64,000 nucleotides of DNA from Sphingopyxis lindanitolerans (GTDB lineage Bacteria > Pseudomonadota > Alphaproteobacteria > Sphingomonadales > Sphingomonadaceae), in NCBI RefSeq assembly GCF_002993885.1, contig NZ_CM009578.1, positions 1,959,751 to 2,023,750 of the forward strand, given 5' to 3'. Both the position numbers and the translations under genes were made by a program. Shown here one piece after another: positions 52,764-62,911 of this stretch; within the stretch, counting starts at the first letter, position 1, and each line of letters begins with the position of its first letter. Below the pieces are notes generated by a model. That model made no database searches and was not told where the DNA came from. It saw only the letters and a program-made list of their open reading frames with translations.

Positions 52764-55343
52764 ATGAACCTCGAAAAATTTACCGACCGCGCCAAGGGCT
52801 TCCTCCAGTCGGCGCAGACGATTGCGATCCGCATGAACCATCAGCGGATCAGTCCCGAGCATATCGCGAAAGCGCTGCTCGAGGATAAGGAAGGCATGGC
52901 CGCGGGCCTGATCCAGCGCGCGGGCGGCGACGCGGCGCGCGCCACCCTGGCCATCGACGCGCTGCTCGCCAAGGTTCCCGCGGTGTCGGGTTCGGGCGCG
53001 CAGGCCACGCCCGGCCTCGACAATGACGCGGTGCGCCTGCTCGACCAGGCCGAACAGGTCGCGACGAAAGCCGGCGACGGTTTCGTCACCGTCGAGCGAC
53101 TGCTGCTCGCGATGACCCTCGCGACCACGACCCCGGTCGGCAGGGCGTTCGCCGACGCCGGGGTGAAAGCCGACGCACTGAACGCCGTCGTCAACGAATT
53201 GCGCCGCGGCCGCACCGCCGACAGCGCGGGCGCCGAGGACAGTTTCGAAGCACTCAGGAAATATGCCCGCGACCTCACCGAAGTCGCGCGCTCGGGCAAG
53301 CTCGACCCGGTCATCGGCCGCGACGAGGAAATCCGCCGCACCGTGCAGATCCTCGCGCGCCGCACCAAGAACAACCCCGTCCTCATCGGCGAACCCGGCG
53401 TCGGCAAGACCGCGATCGCCGAGGGGCTCGCGCTGCGCATCGCCAACGGCGACGTCCCCGACAGTTTGAAGGACCGCCGCCTGCTCGCGCTCGATATGGG
53501 CGCGCTGATCGCCGGCGCCAAATATCGCGGCGAGTTCGAGGAACGGCTGAAGGGCGTGCTCGATGAGGTGAAATCGGCCGAGGGCGAAATCATCCTGTTC
53601 ATCGACGAGATGCACACGCTCGTCGGCGCGGGCAAGGGCGAGGGCGCGATGGACGCCTCGAACCTGCTCAAGCCCGCGCTCGCGCGCGGCGAACTCCATT
53701 GCATCGGCGCGACGACGCTCGACGAATATCGCAAGCATGTCGAAAAGGATCCCGCGCTCCAGCGGCGTTTCCAGCCGGTGTTCGTCGGCGAACCGACGGT
53801 CGAGGATTCGATCTCGATCCTGCGCGGGCTCAAGGAGAAATACGAACTGCACCACGGGGTGCGGATCACCGACGCCGCGATCGTCGCCGCGGCGACGCTG
53901 TCGAACCGCTATATCTCCGACCGCTTTCTGCCCGACAAGGCGATCGACCTGATGGACGAGGCGGCGAGCCGCATTCGCATGGAGGTCGAATCGAAGCCCG
54001 AGGCGATCGAGAGCCTCGACCGCCGCATCATCCAGATGAAGATCGAGGAATCGGCGCTGTCCAAGGAAAGCGATACCGCGTCGAAGGACCGGCTCACCAA
54101 CCTTCAGGCCGAGCTTGCCAATCTCGAACAACAGTCGGCGGAGCTGACCCAGAAATGGCAGGCCGAAAAGGACAAGATCCACGCCGAGGCGAAGATCAAG
54201 GAAGCGCTCGACGCCGCGCGCTCGGCGCTCGACCAGGCGCAGCGCGCGGGCGACCTCGCCAAGGCGGGTGAGCTGAGTTACGGCACCATCCCCGGCCTCG
54301 AAAAGCAGCTCGCCGACGCCGAAGCCGCGGCGGGCAACGCGATGCTGCGCGAGGAAGTCACCGCCGACGATATCGCCGCGGTGGTCAGCAAATGGACCGG
54401 CATCCCGGTCGACCGGATGCTGGAGGGCGAGCGCGAAAAGCTGCTCGGCATGGAAGATACGCTGGGCAAGCGCGTCATCGGCCAGGACGAAGCCGTCCGC
54501 GCGGTCTCGACCGCGGTCCGCCGCGCGCGCGCGGGCTTGCAGGATCCGAACCGCCCGCTCGGCAGCTTCCTGTTCCTCGGCCCGACCGGTGTCGGCAAGA
54601 CCGAACTGACCAAGGCGCTCGCGCGCTTCCTGTTCGATGACGACAATGCGATGGTCCGCATCGACATGTCCGAATTTATGGAAAAGCACAGCGTCGCGCG
54701 GCTCGTCGGCGCGCCCCCGGGCTATGTCGGCTATGAAGAGGGCGGCACGCTCACCGAAGCGGTGCGCCGTAGGCCCTATCAGGTCGTGCTGTTCGACGAG
54801 GTCGAAAAGGCCCACCCCGACGTCTTCAACATCCTGCTCCAGGTGCTCGACGACGGTCGGCTCACCGACGGGCAGGGCCGCACGGTCGACTTCACCAACA
54901 CGCTGATCATCCTGACCTCGAACCTCGGTAGCCAGGCGATCGCCGCGCTTCCCGACGACGCGCCGGTCGAGCAGGCCGAGCCCGCGGTGATGGAGGTGGT
55001 GCGCGCGCATTTCCGGCCCGAGTTCCTGAACCGGCTTGACGAAATCGTGCTGTTCCACCGCCTCGGCCAGCAGCATATGGGCGGCATCGTCGACATCCAG
55101 GTCGCGCGCGTCCAGAAACTGCTCACCGATCGCAAGGTGACGCTCGACCTGACCGATGCCGCGCGCGCATGGCTCGGTCGCGTCGGCTACGACCCGGTCT
55201 ATGGCGCGCGGCCGCTCAAGCGCGCGGTGCAGAAATATCTGCAGGATCCGCTCGCCGACCTCATCCTCAGGGGCGAGGTCAAGGACGGATCGACGATCAA
55301 GGTCGACGAAGGCGACGGCGCGCTGAAGCTGACGCCCGCCTGA
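52764..55343 (+). CDS. clpB: ATP-dependent disaggregase ClpB
   Basis: 859 residues. This Hsp100 hexamer pulls polypeptides out of aggregates with DnaK. The N-terminal double Clp-N repeat covers about 1-145. AAA-1 has Walker A GEPGVGKT (209-216). A coiled-coil middle domain (about 405-520) distinguishes ClpB from ClpA. AAA-2 has GPTGVGKT (606-613). Pore loops G-A-K-Y-R-G-E-F-E and G-Y-V-G-Y-E-E-G-G are present. It is a single-gene unit behind repeat and hairpin leader. Confidence 0.97.
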   Translation: MNLEKFTDRAKGFLQSAQTIAIRMNHQRISPEHIAKALLEDKEGMAAGLIQRAGGDAARATLAIDALLAKVPAVSGSGAQATPGLDNDAVRLLDQAEQVATKAGDGFVTVERLLLAMTLATTTPVGRAFADAGVKADALNAVVNELRRGRTADSAGAEDSFEALRKYARDLTEVARSGKLDPVIGRDEEIRRTVQILARRTKNNPVLIGEPGVGKTAIAEGLALRIANGDVPDSLKDRRLLALDMGALIAGAKYRGEFEERLKGVLDEVKSAEGEIILFIDEMHTLVGAGKGEGAMDASNLLKPALARGELHCIGATTLDEYRKHVEKDPALQRRFQPVFVGEPTVEDSISILRGLKEKYELHHGVRITDAAIVAAATLSNRYISDRFLPDKAIDLMDEAASRIRMEVESKPEAIESLDRRIIQMKIEESALSKESDTASKDRLTNLQAELANLEQQSAELTQKWQAEKDKIHAEAKIKEALDAARSALDQAQRAGDLAKAGELSYGTIPGLEKQLADAEAAAGNAMLREEVTADDIAAVVSKWTGIPVDRMLEGEREKLLGMEDTLGKRVIGQDEAVRAVSTAVRRARAGLQDPNRPLGSFLFLGPTGVGKTELTKALARFLFDDDNAMVRIDMSEFMEKHSVARLVGAPPGYVGYEEGGTLTEAVRRRPYQVVLFDEVEKAHPDVFNILLQVLDDGRLTDGQGRTVDFTNTLIILTSNLGSQAIAALPDDAPVEQAEPAVMEVVRAHFRPEFLNRLDEIVLFHRLGQQHMGGIVDIQVARVQKLLTDRKVTLDLTDAARAWLGRVGYDPVYGARPLKRAVQKYLQDPLADLILRGEVKDGSTIKVDEGDGALKLTPA

Positions 55344-55400
55344 TCACGACCAGCAGCGTCGCGAGGCTACGGCGCATCGCGACGCTGCCGTCACCGGTGG

Positions 55401-55736
55401 TCAGTTCGAGCTGTTCAGCCCCTTGGCGGTCATCGCCTCGGCGGTATCGCGCGCATCCTGGCTGCCCTGCGCGATCACGACCTTCCATTGTTCATTGGTG
55501 TGGCAGACGCGGTTCTTCTTGACGAGCGAGCCGATTTCGAGCGTTTTGCGGCACTTGATATAATAGGGGTGGGTTTGCGGCAGCCCCTCGTTATAGGCCT
55601 TGATCTCGGTCGGCGTCATCAGCGACGGCGTCTTCGACGGCGGCGCCCGATCGACCGCAGCAGCCGGATCGGCGGCGGCAGCGCCCGGCGCGGCGAACAG
55701 CGCAGCGGCCATCAGGACGGGCAAATATCTGGTCAT
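55401..55736 (-). CDS. Secreted protein of unknown function, 111 residues
   Basis: A signal peptide ends near P-G-A-A-A-A. The mature domain has K-T-P-S-L-M-T-P-T-E-I-K-A-Y-N-E-G-L and two cysteines: C-R-K-T-L-E-I-G-S-L-V and R-V-C-H-T-N-E-Q-W. The C-x(n)-V-C-x-T-x-x-x-W pattern recurs in small sphingomonad secreted proteins. The pair probably forms a disulfide. The start at 55736 fits the signal peptide. Confidence 0.78.
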   Translation of the reverse strand: MTRYLPVLMAAALFAAPGAAAADPAAAVDRAPPSKTPSLMTPTEIKAYNEGLPQTHPYYIKCRKTLEIGSLVKKNRVCHTNEQWKVVIAQGSQDARDTAEAMTAKGLNSSN

Positions 55737-55844
55737 GTCGATTCTCCTCGCCGCCGGCCGGGCCGTCGGCTCCACAAAGGCCATCATAAGAGCAGCGCGC
55801 GCGCTTCGCCAAGCGGAATTTGGGCGCGGGTCGGCGCGGAAAAC

Positions 55845-57029
55845 TCAGCGCGGAATCGCGAAACCCGACGCATCGGCGGCGGCGAAATAACGGACCAGCA
55901 GGTCGCGCTCCCCCGCGCTCAGATGGGGATTCCAGACGTCGAAGATCAGCACGGCACGCAACGCATCGCTGTCGTTCCACGCCTCATGTTCGATCGTGTC
56001 GTCAAAGACGAACGCCTGGCCCTCTTCCCACGATCGGGTTTCGCCGCCGACGCGGAAACCGCACCCCTGCGGCACGATCAGCGGCAGGTGGACGATGCTG
56101 CGACTGTTGGTGACCCCGGTGTGCGGCGGGATGCGCGTGTGCGGCCGCAACATCGAAAAGAAGGCGCTCGGCGCCCGGCCCGGAATGCGCGCGCCGGGTA
56201 CCGCCGCGAGCGCCGCCGCGGTGACCGGGCAGCGATCGAGAACCGGCTGGTTTGCTTCGCCATATTCCCACAGGAAGCAGGCGCCCCAATCGAGTCGATT
56301 GTCGAGCGGCGACCAGATCGAATCGGGCGTTCCAGCCTCCATGCGGACATAGGGGCGCAGCGCCTCGCCCGGATCGTCGAGCAGCGCGAGCAGTTCGGCC
56401 CGGATCGCATCCGTCTGGGCCTCGATGTCGGCAAGCCAGGGGAAATGGTCGCGGTCGAAAAATTCGTCGGCGGGAAGGAAGGGATAATAAACCCCCGTGC
56501 ATTCGTTATGATAGAAACGGCGCCGGCCCAGCGCGCCGACGACAAAGGCCTCACCGCGGCGTCGTTCGGCCTCGGTCATTGCATCGCGCATTGGCGCGAT
56601 CGCGGCGGTTGCGGCGGCGAACAGCGTGTCGGTGGCACCCGCCACAAATCCCCGGCCGTGCGCCAGCAGCGGTTCGAGCGGCGGCGGAACCGGCCGGAGC
56701 TGTCCGCCCAGCGCGATGGCGGCGCTCCAGGCGCCGAGCGCCGCGCCCTTTTCGTCCCTTGCCTCGTGCCGTTCGGCCTTGCGGATCCACGCGATGATGT
56801 CGCGGCGATCGATGGCAAGCGCCGCGTCGAGCGCCCCCAGCTCGCGCGCATCGTCACCGACCGCGCGCCACGCCGAAGCGAGGTTGCGCTGCAACGCCCC
56901 CGACTGCGGATCGGCCGCGACCGCGGCGCCGAAATGGGCGGCCGCCCGTTCGGCATCGCCGGCTTGCAGCGCCGCCAATCCCAGGCGGTTGGCTTCGACG
57001 GCGGAGGCGGGCGGAGACGGGTTGACCAT
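55845..57029 (-). CDS. TPR protein fused to aspartyl/asparaginyl beta-hydroxylase domain
   Basis: 394 residues. The N-terminal third (about 10-115) is a TPR-like helical repeat region. The C-terminal part is an AspH-type 2-oxoglutarate/iron dioxygenase: a R-P-H-T-R-I-P-P-H-T-G motif with H303 and V-F-D-D-T-I-E-H-E-A-W-N with H348 supply the two iron histidines, and R359 is placed to bind 2-oxoglutarate. AspH enzymes use only two histidines, so the absence of an Asp ligand is expected. There is no signal peptide. It is divergent from a sulfotransferase-like gene (44-base gap), next to a TonB receptor. Confidence 0.88.
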   Translation of the reverse strand: MVNPSPPASAVEANRLGLAALQAGDAERAAAHFGAAVAADPQSGALQRNLASAWRAVGDDARELGALDAALAIDRRDIIAWIRKAERHEARDEKGAALGAWSAAIALGGQLRPVPPPLEPLLAHGRGFVAGATDTLFAAATAAIAPMRDAMTEAERRRGEAFVVGALGRRRFYHNECTGVYYPFLPADEFFDRDHFPWLADIEAQTDAIRAELLALLDDPGEALRPYVRMEAGTPDSIWSPLDNRLDWGACFLWEYGEANQPVLDRCPVTAAALAAVPGARIPGRAPSAFFSMLRPHTRIPPHTGVTNSRSIVHLPLIVPQGCGFRVGGETRSWEEGQAFVFDDTIEHEAWNDSDALRAVLIFDVWNPHLSAGERDLLVRYFAAADASGFAIPR

Positions 57030-57073
57030 GTCCGGTGCTTGCCATCGGCGGGGCCGATGGGCAAGGTCGATCG

Positions 57074-58099
57074 ATGACCGCCACGCCTTCCGTGACCCCG
57101 ATCGTGCGCGATGCCGAATGGCTCGCCCACCGCTACGACCCCGGGCACGACGCCTTTCACTTCCGCCGCGTGGCGCGCGCGCAGCGGACCAGCGTGGCGT
57201 TTCTGACCGACGGCCATCTGGGGGAGGAGAAGGCGCCGACGATCGTCAGCCGCGGCGATTGCGCCGCCGCGCGGACGGGCGCGGACGCGCCGCTCCATTT
57301 CCTGTTCCACTCGGCCTATTGCGCCTCGACGATGCTGGTGCAGGCGCTCGACCAGCCGGGCGCGGCGACGAGCCTGTCCGAACCCGTGCTGCTCAACGAC
57401 ATGGTCGGCTGGCGGCGGCGCGGCGCCGATCCGCGCGACCACGGCCGGGTGATGAGCGACGCGCTTGCCCTGCTCGGCCGTGGCTTCGGCCCCGATGAAG
57501 CGGTGGTGATCAAGCCGTCGAACATCTTCAACCCGCTGGCGCGGGGCGCGCTGATGCTGCGGCCCGATGCCCGGGCGATCCTCCTCTATGCGCCGCTACG
57601 CGATTTCCTGCTGTCGGTGGCGCGCAAGGGGCTGTGGTGCCGCCTGTGGTGCCGCGAGCTTCTCGAGGGCTATCTGGCCGACGGTTTCGTCCAGCTCGGT
57701 TTCGAACCGCGCGATTATTTTCGCCAGTCGGACCTGCAGGTCGCAGCCGTCGGCTGGCTTGCGCAGCAACAGGCGTTTGCCGCGCTGCTCGCCTGGGCCC
57801 CGGACCGCATCGCCGCGCTCGACAGCGAGACGCTGACGCGCGACCCGGCGGCCGCGGTGGCGGCGGCGATGGATCATTATGCGATCGCCGGCGACCGGGC
57901 GGCGATTCCCGCCCATCCGGCGCTGACGCGCAACAGCAAATCGGGCGAACCTTTCGCGCCGGGCGAGCGGCAGGACGATCTGGCCGCCGCCGAGGCAGCC
58001 TATGGTGACGAAGTCGAGAAAATCGTCGGCTGGGCGGCGGCCGTCGCCGATGGCGCAGGCATTCCCCTCACGCTTCCGCACGCACTGCTGCCGCGCTGA
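57074..58099 (+). CDS. Sulfotransferase-like P-loop protein
   Basis: 341 residues. H-F-L-F-H-S-A-Y-C-A-S-T-M-L-V-Q-A-L (about 75-92) resembles the 5'-phosphosulfate-binding loop of PAPS sulfotransferases. A-R-A-I-L-L-Y-A-P-L-R-D-F-L-L-S (about 173-188) matches the second (3'-phosphate) motif with the conserved Arg-Asp. The exact PAPS lysine is not certain. Acceptor unknown. It shares a promoter region with the AspH-type gene and is tail to tail with the TonB receptor, with a shared terminator. Confidence 0.75.
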   Translation: MTATPSVTPIVRDAEWLAHRYDPGHDAFHFRRVARAQRTSVAFLTDGHLGEEKAPTIVSRGDCAAARTGADAPLHFLFHSAYCASTMLVQALDQPGAATSLSEPVLLNDMVGWRRRGADPRDHGRVMSDALALLGRGFGPDEAVVIKPSNIFNPLARGALMLRPDARAILLYAPLRDFLLSVARKGLWCRLWCRELLEGYLADGFVQLGFEPRDYFRQSDLQVAAVGWLAQQQAFAALLAWAPDRIAALDSETLTRDPAAAVAAAMDHYAIAGDRAAIPAHPALTRNSKSGEPFAPGERQDDLAAAEAAYGDEVEKIVGWAAAVADGAGIPLTLPHALLPR

Positions 58100-58191
58100 T
58101 CCCGCCGAGCCGCAGCTCACCCGTCGGCCGCCCGGCGCCACCACCCGTTCGACACCAACGCCGGACCTGCCGCTCGCAAACGACATAAGCA

Positions 58192-58230
58192 CAAAAAAGG
58201 GGCGGACATTGCTGTCCGCCCCAATTTTTT
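58192..58230. terminator. Bidirectional terminator
   Basis: GGGGCGGACA-TTGC-TGTCCGCCCC is flanked by six A on the left and six T on the right, between convergent genes. Confidence 0.93.
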
Positions 58231-58245
58231 GCGTTGATGAAGCGA

Positions 58246-61200
58246 CTAGAACTTCAGCTTCGCCGACACCGCATAGCGGCGGCCCAGCGCGTCGTAGGTC
58301 GACGGGAAGGTGTTGCCGCTGTTGTAGGTGGTCGAACCGATCGTGTTGCCGACGATCGGCGGCTTCTGGTTGAGCATGTTCTGAACCGTCGCAGTGAAGG
58401 TCAGATTCTCGCTCACGTTGAAGCGCGCGGTCAGGTCGAAATAGTTCTTCGCCTTGATGTGGCGGAACTGCGGATCGACGACGCAACCGCCAGCATCGGT
58501 GCCCGTCGGATCGGGGCAGTCGTCGGGAGCGCCCAGAGCCGCGTCGATGTCGGCCTGCAACTGCGCGGGCTCAAACGACACGCCGTCCTGCCAGCGCCAC
58601 AGCAGCGACAGATCGACCTTGTCGAAGCCGAGCGTGAAGCGGTTCGAGAACTGGAACTCGGGCTGGATCGAACCCGTGAACGAGCAGTTCACGCTGTAGA
58701 AGCCGACGCATTCGCGGTTCAGCGAATCGGGATCGGCCACATTCGCGTTGAACTTCGAATGACGCGTCCAGTTGCCGACGAACGACCAATTCAGATTGGC
58801 GAAGCCGAGGTCGGTGTTCCAGTTCATCAGCAGGTCGAAACCGTCGGTGTACAACCGGCCCAGATTGTTCGTCAGACCGAACAGACCCGGAGTGGTCGAC
58901 GCATCGCCGTCGAGACCGCCGGTGATCGGGTTACGACGGATCGACGTACAAGCCGGATCGGTCGCGCTCGCCGCCGACAAGCCATTGAAGCAAGCACCGA
59001 TGATGTCACCCGGCAGCGGCGTGCCGAGCACGTCGTTGACCTTGATGTTGTAATAGTCGAGCGACAGGTTGAAGCGCGGCAGGAAGTCGGGCTGGAAGAC
59101 CACGCCGAGCGTCCAGGTATCGGCCTTTTCGGGCTGCAGGTTCAAATTGCCGCCCGCGGTGATGTTAGCCTGGGCCGCACTCGGGTTTTCGATCGAACCG
59201 ATCGTGCCGGCCGGAGCGCCCTGCGCGATACAAACGGCGGTCAGATTGGCGTCGCCCACCGGCGCCCCACCGGCGCAGGGGTCGATACCCAGGTTGGTCA
59301 GGCCAACCGTCGCCGGCGTGAACAATTCACCGATGTTCGGCGCACGAACCGCACGGCTGTAGTTGCCGCGGAACTTGACGCCCGCGCCCGGTTCCCAGCT
59401 ACCGCCAGCCTTCCAGGTCGTGGTGTTGTAGCCACCGGCGCCCTTGATGCTGTAATCCGAATAGCGGATGCCGGCTTCAAGAGTCAGGCTCTCGAAGAAG
59501 GGCTTGTCCTCGATCAGCGGCGCGACGACTTCGGCATAGGCTTCATAGACGTCGTAGCCGCCATCGATGTCGGGAGCCGCACCACCGGCGCCACCGAGTT
59601 CACCCGCCGTCTTGGCGAGCAGGTCGGACGACTGCTGCGCCTTATACTTGCGGTATTCGGCGCCGATCGCGAAACCGATCGGCTGCACCGCACCCGGCGA
59701 AGCGAAACCGAGGTCACCCGAGATGATACCGCGAGCCTGCGCAAGCGAGGTGCGGTTGGTCGAGGTGCTCCGTTCCGACAGGAAGCGCGCCATGTTGGGC
59801 GTGATCGAACCTTCGGGGCCGAAGATGTTGACCGGGACGCAGTCCGCATTGCCGCTCTGGCAAGTCACGCCGTCATCCGACAGCGACGCCTCGCGGAACC
59901 GCGACTGCAGCGTATAGCCCTTGATCGTCTGGATATTCTCGGATTCGCCATAAGCGCCCTCGACGCTCCAGTCGATCGAATCGGTGATGCCGCCGCGCAG
60001 ACCCAGACGATAGTCGAAGAAGGTCGTCTGATAGTCGCTGATGCGGGGACCGACTTCCGGCGTGCGGCGCGAAAGCGCGGTCGTGACTTCGCGATAGTTT
60101 GGATCATCACGACCGGTTGCCGTTGCCGCCGCGTCGCAATCGTCCTGCTCAATCTGTGCCTTATACACCGTCTGCCCCGAAACCGCGTTGCCGTCGGCAT
60201 CAACGCCGCTGACCACCGGAGCGACGTTGAGCGCGCAGAACTGGTTGCGCAGCGCCGCAGGCAGGAAGGGGTTATTCAGGTTGACCGTCACGGTGCCGCC
60301 GAACGAACCCGACGGCGCGATGATCGTCGACACGGTGTTCTTCGAGAACATGCCGCGCGTATAGACTTCAACCGCGTCCGAGACCTCATAATTGGCCTGG
60401 CCATAGATGTTGAAGCGCTCGAACGGCGTCTGGTAGATGTTGAACGGGTTGAAGTTGTAGGTCGCGAAGGTGCCGACCGCCTGACCGTCCGCATTGACCT
60501 GACGCACGCCGCCGTTTGCGGCGCCGCCAGCCTGCAGCGCAAGCACCGGAATCGTCGCGGGATTCGTGGCGCTCGGAGGCATGGTCGGGTCGAAATTGGG
60601 GTTCGGAACCGTACCGGTCTGGGCATATTGCGCGATCGTGTTCGGCAAGCCGCCCGTCAGGCCGCGGGTACCCGAGAGACGCGACGGAACGCCCGTGCCC
60701 GAACCGACAAAGGTGTTCGAATAGCTGTCGAGCGTGTCGGCCGAGTAGGAACGCTGGCCCTGATAGACCGGATCGGCCTGCTGGTAACCGATGCTCAGCA
60801 CCGCATTGCCGCGACCGTCGTCGAAATTGGCGCCGATGGTGGCGTCGACGCGGAAGACGTTGCCGTCGCCCTGTTCGGTCAGCTGTTCCGAAGCATTCAC
60901 TTCGAGGCCGGCGAAATCGCGCTTGGTGATGAAGTTGACGACGCCGGTGATCGCGTCGGCACCATAGGTGGTCACCGCAGCGCCGGTCAGCGCATCGACG
61001 CGCTCGATGAGCGCGAGCGGAATATTGTTAAGATCGACGCGGCCGTTGACGTCCGACGGCGCAACGCGGTTGCCGTTCAGCAACACGATATTGCGGGTCG
61101 AGCCGAGACCGCGAAGATCGACGTAGGAGGCGCCACCGTTGCCGTTGTTCACGGCCGAACCGATGTTCGCGACCACGCCGGGCATTTCGCGCAGCACTTC

Positions 61201-61440
61201 TTCGGCGACGTTCGACTGCTTGAGTTCGATGACGTCCGCCGTGGTCACGTTGACCGGGGTCGACTGTTCGAGGTTCGGGTTACGGATCAACGTACCCGTA
61301 ACGACGATTTCGGAGTTGTTCGTGGCGGCCGTGTCGCTGGCCTGGGCGTCCTGCGCCAAGGCGGGCGAGGCGCCGGCAAGCAGACCCATGCCGAGTACGA
61401 ACGGCGCAGCGCCAAGCTTCAAATAATGCGTGGTTTTCAC
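58246..61440 (-). CDS. TonB-dependent receptor
   Basis: A 1064-residue outer-membrane transporter. The GTG start at 61440 gives a signal peptide ending A-S-P-A-L-A-Q. A TonB-box-like stretch SEIVVTGTLIR begins the plug domain, which has the V-I-E-L-K-Q-S-N and D-L-R-G-L-G-S-T-R-N motifs. The beta barrel ends with the C-terminal aromatic Y-A-V-S-A-K-L-K-F. Length and N-terminus resemble the large sphingomonad receptors for peptides or plant-derived compounds rather than siderophores. The flanking AspH-type and sulfotransferase-like genes suggest a shared substrate pathway. Confidence 0.95.
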   Translation of the reverse strand: MKTTHYLKLGAAPFVLGMGLLAGASPALAQDAQASDTAATNNSEIVVTGTLIRNPNLEQSTPVNVTTADVIELKQSNVAEEVLREMPGVVANIGSAVNNGNGGASYVDLRGLGSTRNIVLLNGNRVAPSDVNGRVDLNNIPLALIERVDALTGAAVTTYGADAITGVVNFITKRDFAGLEVNASEQLTEQGDGNVFRVDATIGANFDDGRGNAVLSIGYQQADPVYQGQRSYSADTLDSYSNTFVGSGTGVPSRLSGTRGLTGGLPNTIAQYAQTGTVPNPNFDPTMPPSATNPATIPVLALQAGGAANGGVRQVNADGQAVGTFATYNFNPFNIYQTPFERFNIYGQANYEVSDAVEVYTRGMFSKNTVSTIIAPSGSFGGTVTVNLNNPFLPAALRNQFCALNVAPVVSGVDADGNAVSGQTVYKAQIEQDDCDAAATATGRDDPNYREVTTALSRRTPEVGPRISDYQTTFFDYRLGLRGGITDSIDWSVEGAYGESENIQTIKGYTLQSRFREASLSDDGVTCQSGNADCVPVNIFGPEGSITPNMARFLSERSTSTNRTSLAQARGIISGDLGFASPGAVQPIGFAIGAEYRKYKAQQSSDLLAKTAGELGGAGGAAPDIDGGYDVYEAYAEVVAPLIEDKPFFESLTLEAGIRYSDYSIKGAGGYNTTTWKAGGSWEPGAGVKFRGNYSRAVRAPNIGELFTPATVGLTNLGIDPCAGGAPVGDANLTAVCIAQGAPAGTIGSIENPSAAQANITAGGNLNLQPEKADTWTLGVVFQPDFLPRFNLSLDYYNIKVNDVLGTPLPGDIIGACFNGLSAASATDPACTSIRRNPITGGLDGDASTTPGLFGLTNNLGRLYTDGFDLLMNWNTDLGFANLNWSFVGNWTRHSKFNANVADPDSLNRECVGFYSVNCSFTGSIQPEFQFSNRFTLGFDKVDLSLLWRWQDGVSFEPAQLQADIDAALGAPDDCPDPTGTDAGGCVVDPQFRHIKAKNYFDLTARFNVSENLTFTATVQNMLNQKPPIVGNTIGSTTYNSGNTFPSTYDALGRRYAVSAKLKF

Positions 61441-61666
61441 AGTGCAGTCCCTTGCTACTGTTGATGATACACCCGGACCCCTATCGCAAAACGGCGCAAT
61501 GCCGCCCCTGAAGATGCCCCGATAGCGTGCGGGATGGTCTTTCATTCATGTGGAGTAAAGGTGATTTGCGGGGAGGACGGCCGTTTCGTCGCCGATTGTG
61601 ACGTATTTGCAACAGACCGGAATCGCGGCGAAATAGAAGGCGTCCGCCAGGCCTCAACCACGAAAT

Positions 61667-61686
61667 ATAATATCAATTGATATTAT
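61667..61686. promoter_or_regulatory. Perfect 20-bp AT-rich palindrome
   Basis: ATAATATCAATTGATATTAT is fully symmetrical and overlaps the stop codon of the M23 gene. It is nested in a larger AGGCGTCC ... GGACGCCT dyad (61638-61645 and 61692-61699). It could be a regulator site for the TonB receptor or a transcription end point. Neither is proven. Confidence 0.4.
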
Positions 61687-62633
61687 CGCCCGGACGCCTG
61701 CTCGCCCATCGGCCCCGCCAGTTTTCCGGGGTCGAGGCGCGCGCCCTGCCATTTGAGGCCCCAGTGAAGATGCGGGCCGGTCGCGCGCCCGGTGCGGCCG
61801 ACGAGCCCGAGCTGCTGGCCCTGCGTCACCCGGTCGCCGACCTTCACGTCGAGCCGCTGGCAATGGAGAAAGGCGCTCGACAGCCCCATGCCATGATCGA
61901 CGATGAGCAGATTGCCCTCGAGCGTGAAGGGCGCCGACGCCGCGAGCGTCACCACCCCGTCGGCGGGTGCGAAGAAGGGCGTTCCCGCGGGGACCGCAAC
62001 GTCGGTGCCGCTATGATAGCTGCCGGGCTTGCCCTGGTAGACGCGCTGCGAGCCGAAGAAGCCCGAGAAACGCCCGGTCACCGGCCAGCGGAATTTTTGC
62101 CGCCAGCCGTCCGATTCGACCGGGGTCGCACGCGCCGCGGCGATCTCGGCCAGTTCGGCCGGCCGCCGCCGCGCGAACTCGGCGTCGCTCGACGCGCCGC
62201 CTCTATAAGGTGCATTGATATGCTCGATCCGCCAGCTTCCGGCGGCGACCGTCAGCGCCCGCTCGACCCGCTGCCCCGACGCCAGCGTCGCGACGAGCCG
62301 CGCCAGGGGCGCAGCGTCGCGGTCGAAAGCGATCAGGAAGCTCTCGTCGCTCGCCAGCGGCACCGGCTGGCCGTCGAGCGTCAGCGTCCGCGTTCCGCCC
62401 GGCGCCTGCCCCAGCATCACCGCGCCCTGCTCGGGCGTCCCGCGCAGCAGGAAATCGGCGCGCACCGGCGGCGCGGCGGGCGGCGGCAACGGCGGCCCGG
62501 GGTCGGTGAAGGGCGAAGGCTCGGGTGATGGCGCGGGCTTCGCCGGCGCGTCCGAAGCCGGCACGCATCCGGCCGCAACCGTCAGCAGCGCCAGCGCGGC
62601 GAGCAGGTGCGGCGCCCGTATCGACCGCTTCAT
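61683..62633 (-). CDS. M23-family peptidoglycan endopeptidase lipoprotein
   Basis: 316 residues. A signal peptide with lipobox V-A-A-G-C and a long Pro-rich linker precede the M23 (LytM) domain: Y-H-S-G-T-D-V-A-V with the first His/Asp, and H-L-H-W-G-L with the last histidine, so the zinc site is complete and the enzyme should be active. It probably trims peptidoglycan cross-links at the outer membrane. The start at 62633 overlaps the DUF2093 stop by 4 bases. Confidence 0.9.
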   Translation of the reverse strand: MKRSIRAPHLLAALALLTVAAGCVPASDAPAKPAPSPEPSPFTDPGPPLPPPAAPPVRADFLLRGTPEQGAVMLGQAPGGTRTLTLDGQPVPLASDESFLIAFDRDAAPLARLVATLASGQRVERALTVAAGSWRIEHINAPYRGGASSDAEFARRRPAELAEIAAARATPVESDGWRQKFRWPVTGRFSGFFGSQRVYQGKPGSYHSGTDVAVPAGTPFFAPADGVVTLAASAPFTLEGNLLIVDHGMGLSSAFLHCQRLDVKVGDRVTQGQQLGLVGRTGRATGPHLHWGLKWQGARLDPGKLAGPMGEQASGR

Positions 62634-62836
62634 GCCTTGCTGTCGAGCGCGGCCTGCACCGAAAGCGCGGCGGTCGCATAGGGCTCCTGCCGCGCGACCG
62701 ACCAATAGCGAAGCTCGTCAAGCCCGATCGGCACGCCCGTCACCGCGCACAGCACATGGTCGCCCGGCGACAGCACCCGGAAACCATTGGGGCCATAGTG
62801 CAGGCGAGCGAGGCGGTTGCGGCTGGCGATCAGCAT
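62630..62836 (-). CDS. DUF2093 protein
   Basis: 68 residues. L-A-R-L-H-Y-G-P-N-G-F-R-V-L-S-P-G-D-H-V-L-C-A-V-T-G-V-P-I and L-D-E-L-R-Y-W-S-V-A-R-Q-E-P-Y are the two DUF2093 motifs. Function unknown. Placement between xseA and an M23 gene, with an overlapping start, is conserved in alphaproteobacteria. Confidence 0.9.
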   Translation of the reverse strand: MLIASRNRLARLHYGPNGFRVLSPGDHVLCAVTGVPIGLDELRYWSVARQEPYATAALSVQAALDSKA

Positions 62837-62911
62837 GATTCAAGGTCCGTTCGAGGGCGAAGCAGGACGCCGACTATAGCAGCTATGCCGCGCGCGGCCA
62901 CCCCCGGCCGG

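Noticed and set aside
58234..61464. A 1076-codon open frame on the + strand opposite the TonB receptor
   Set aside because: Arg-rich antisense translation; the minus-strand receptor has signal peptide, plug and terminal aromatic residue.
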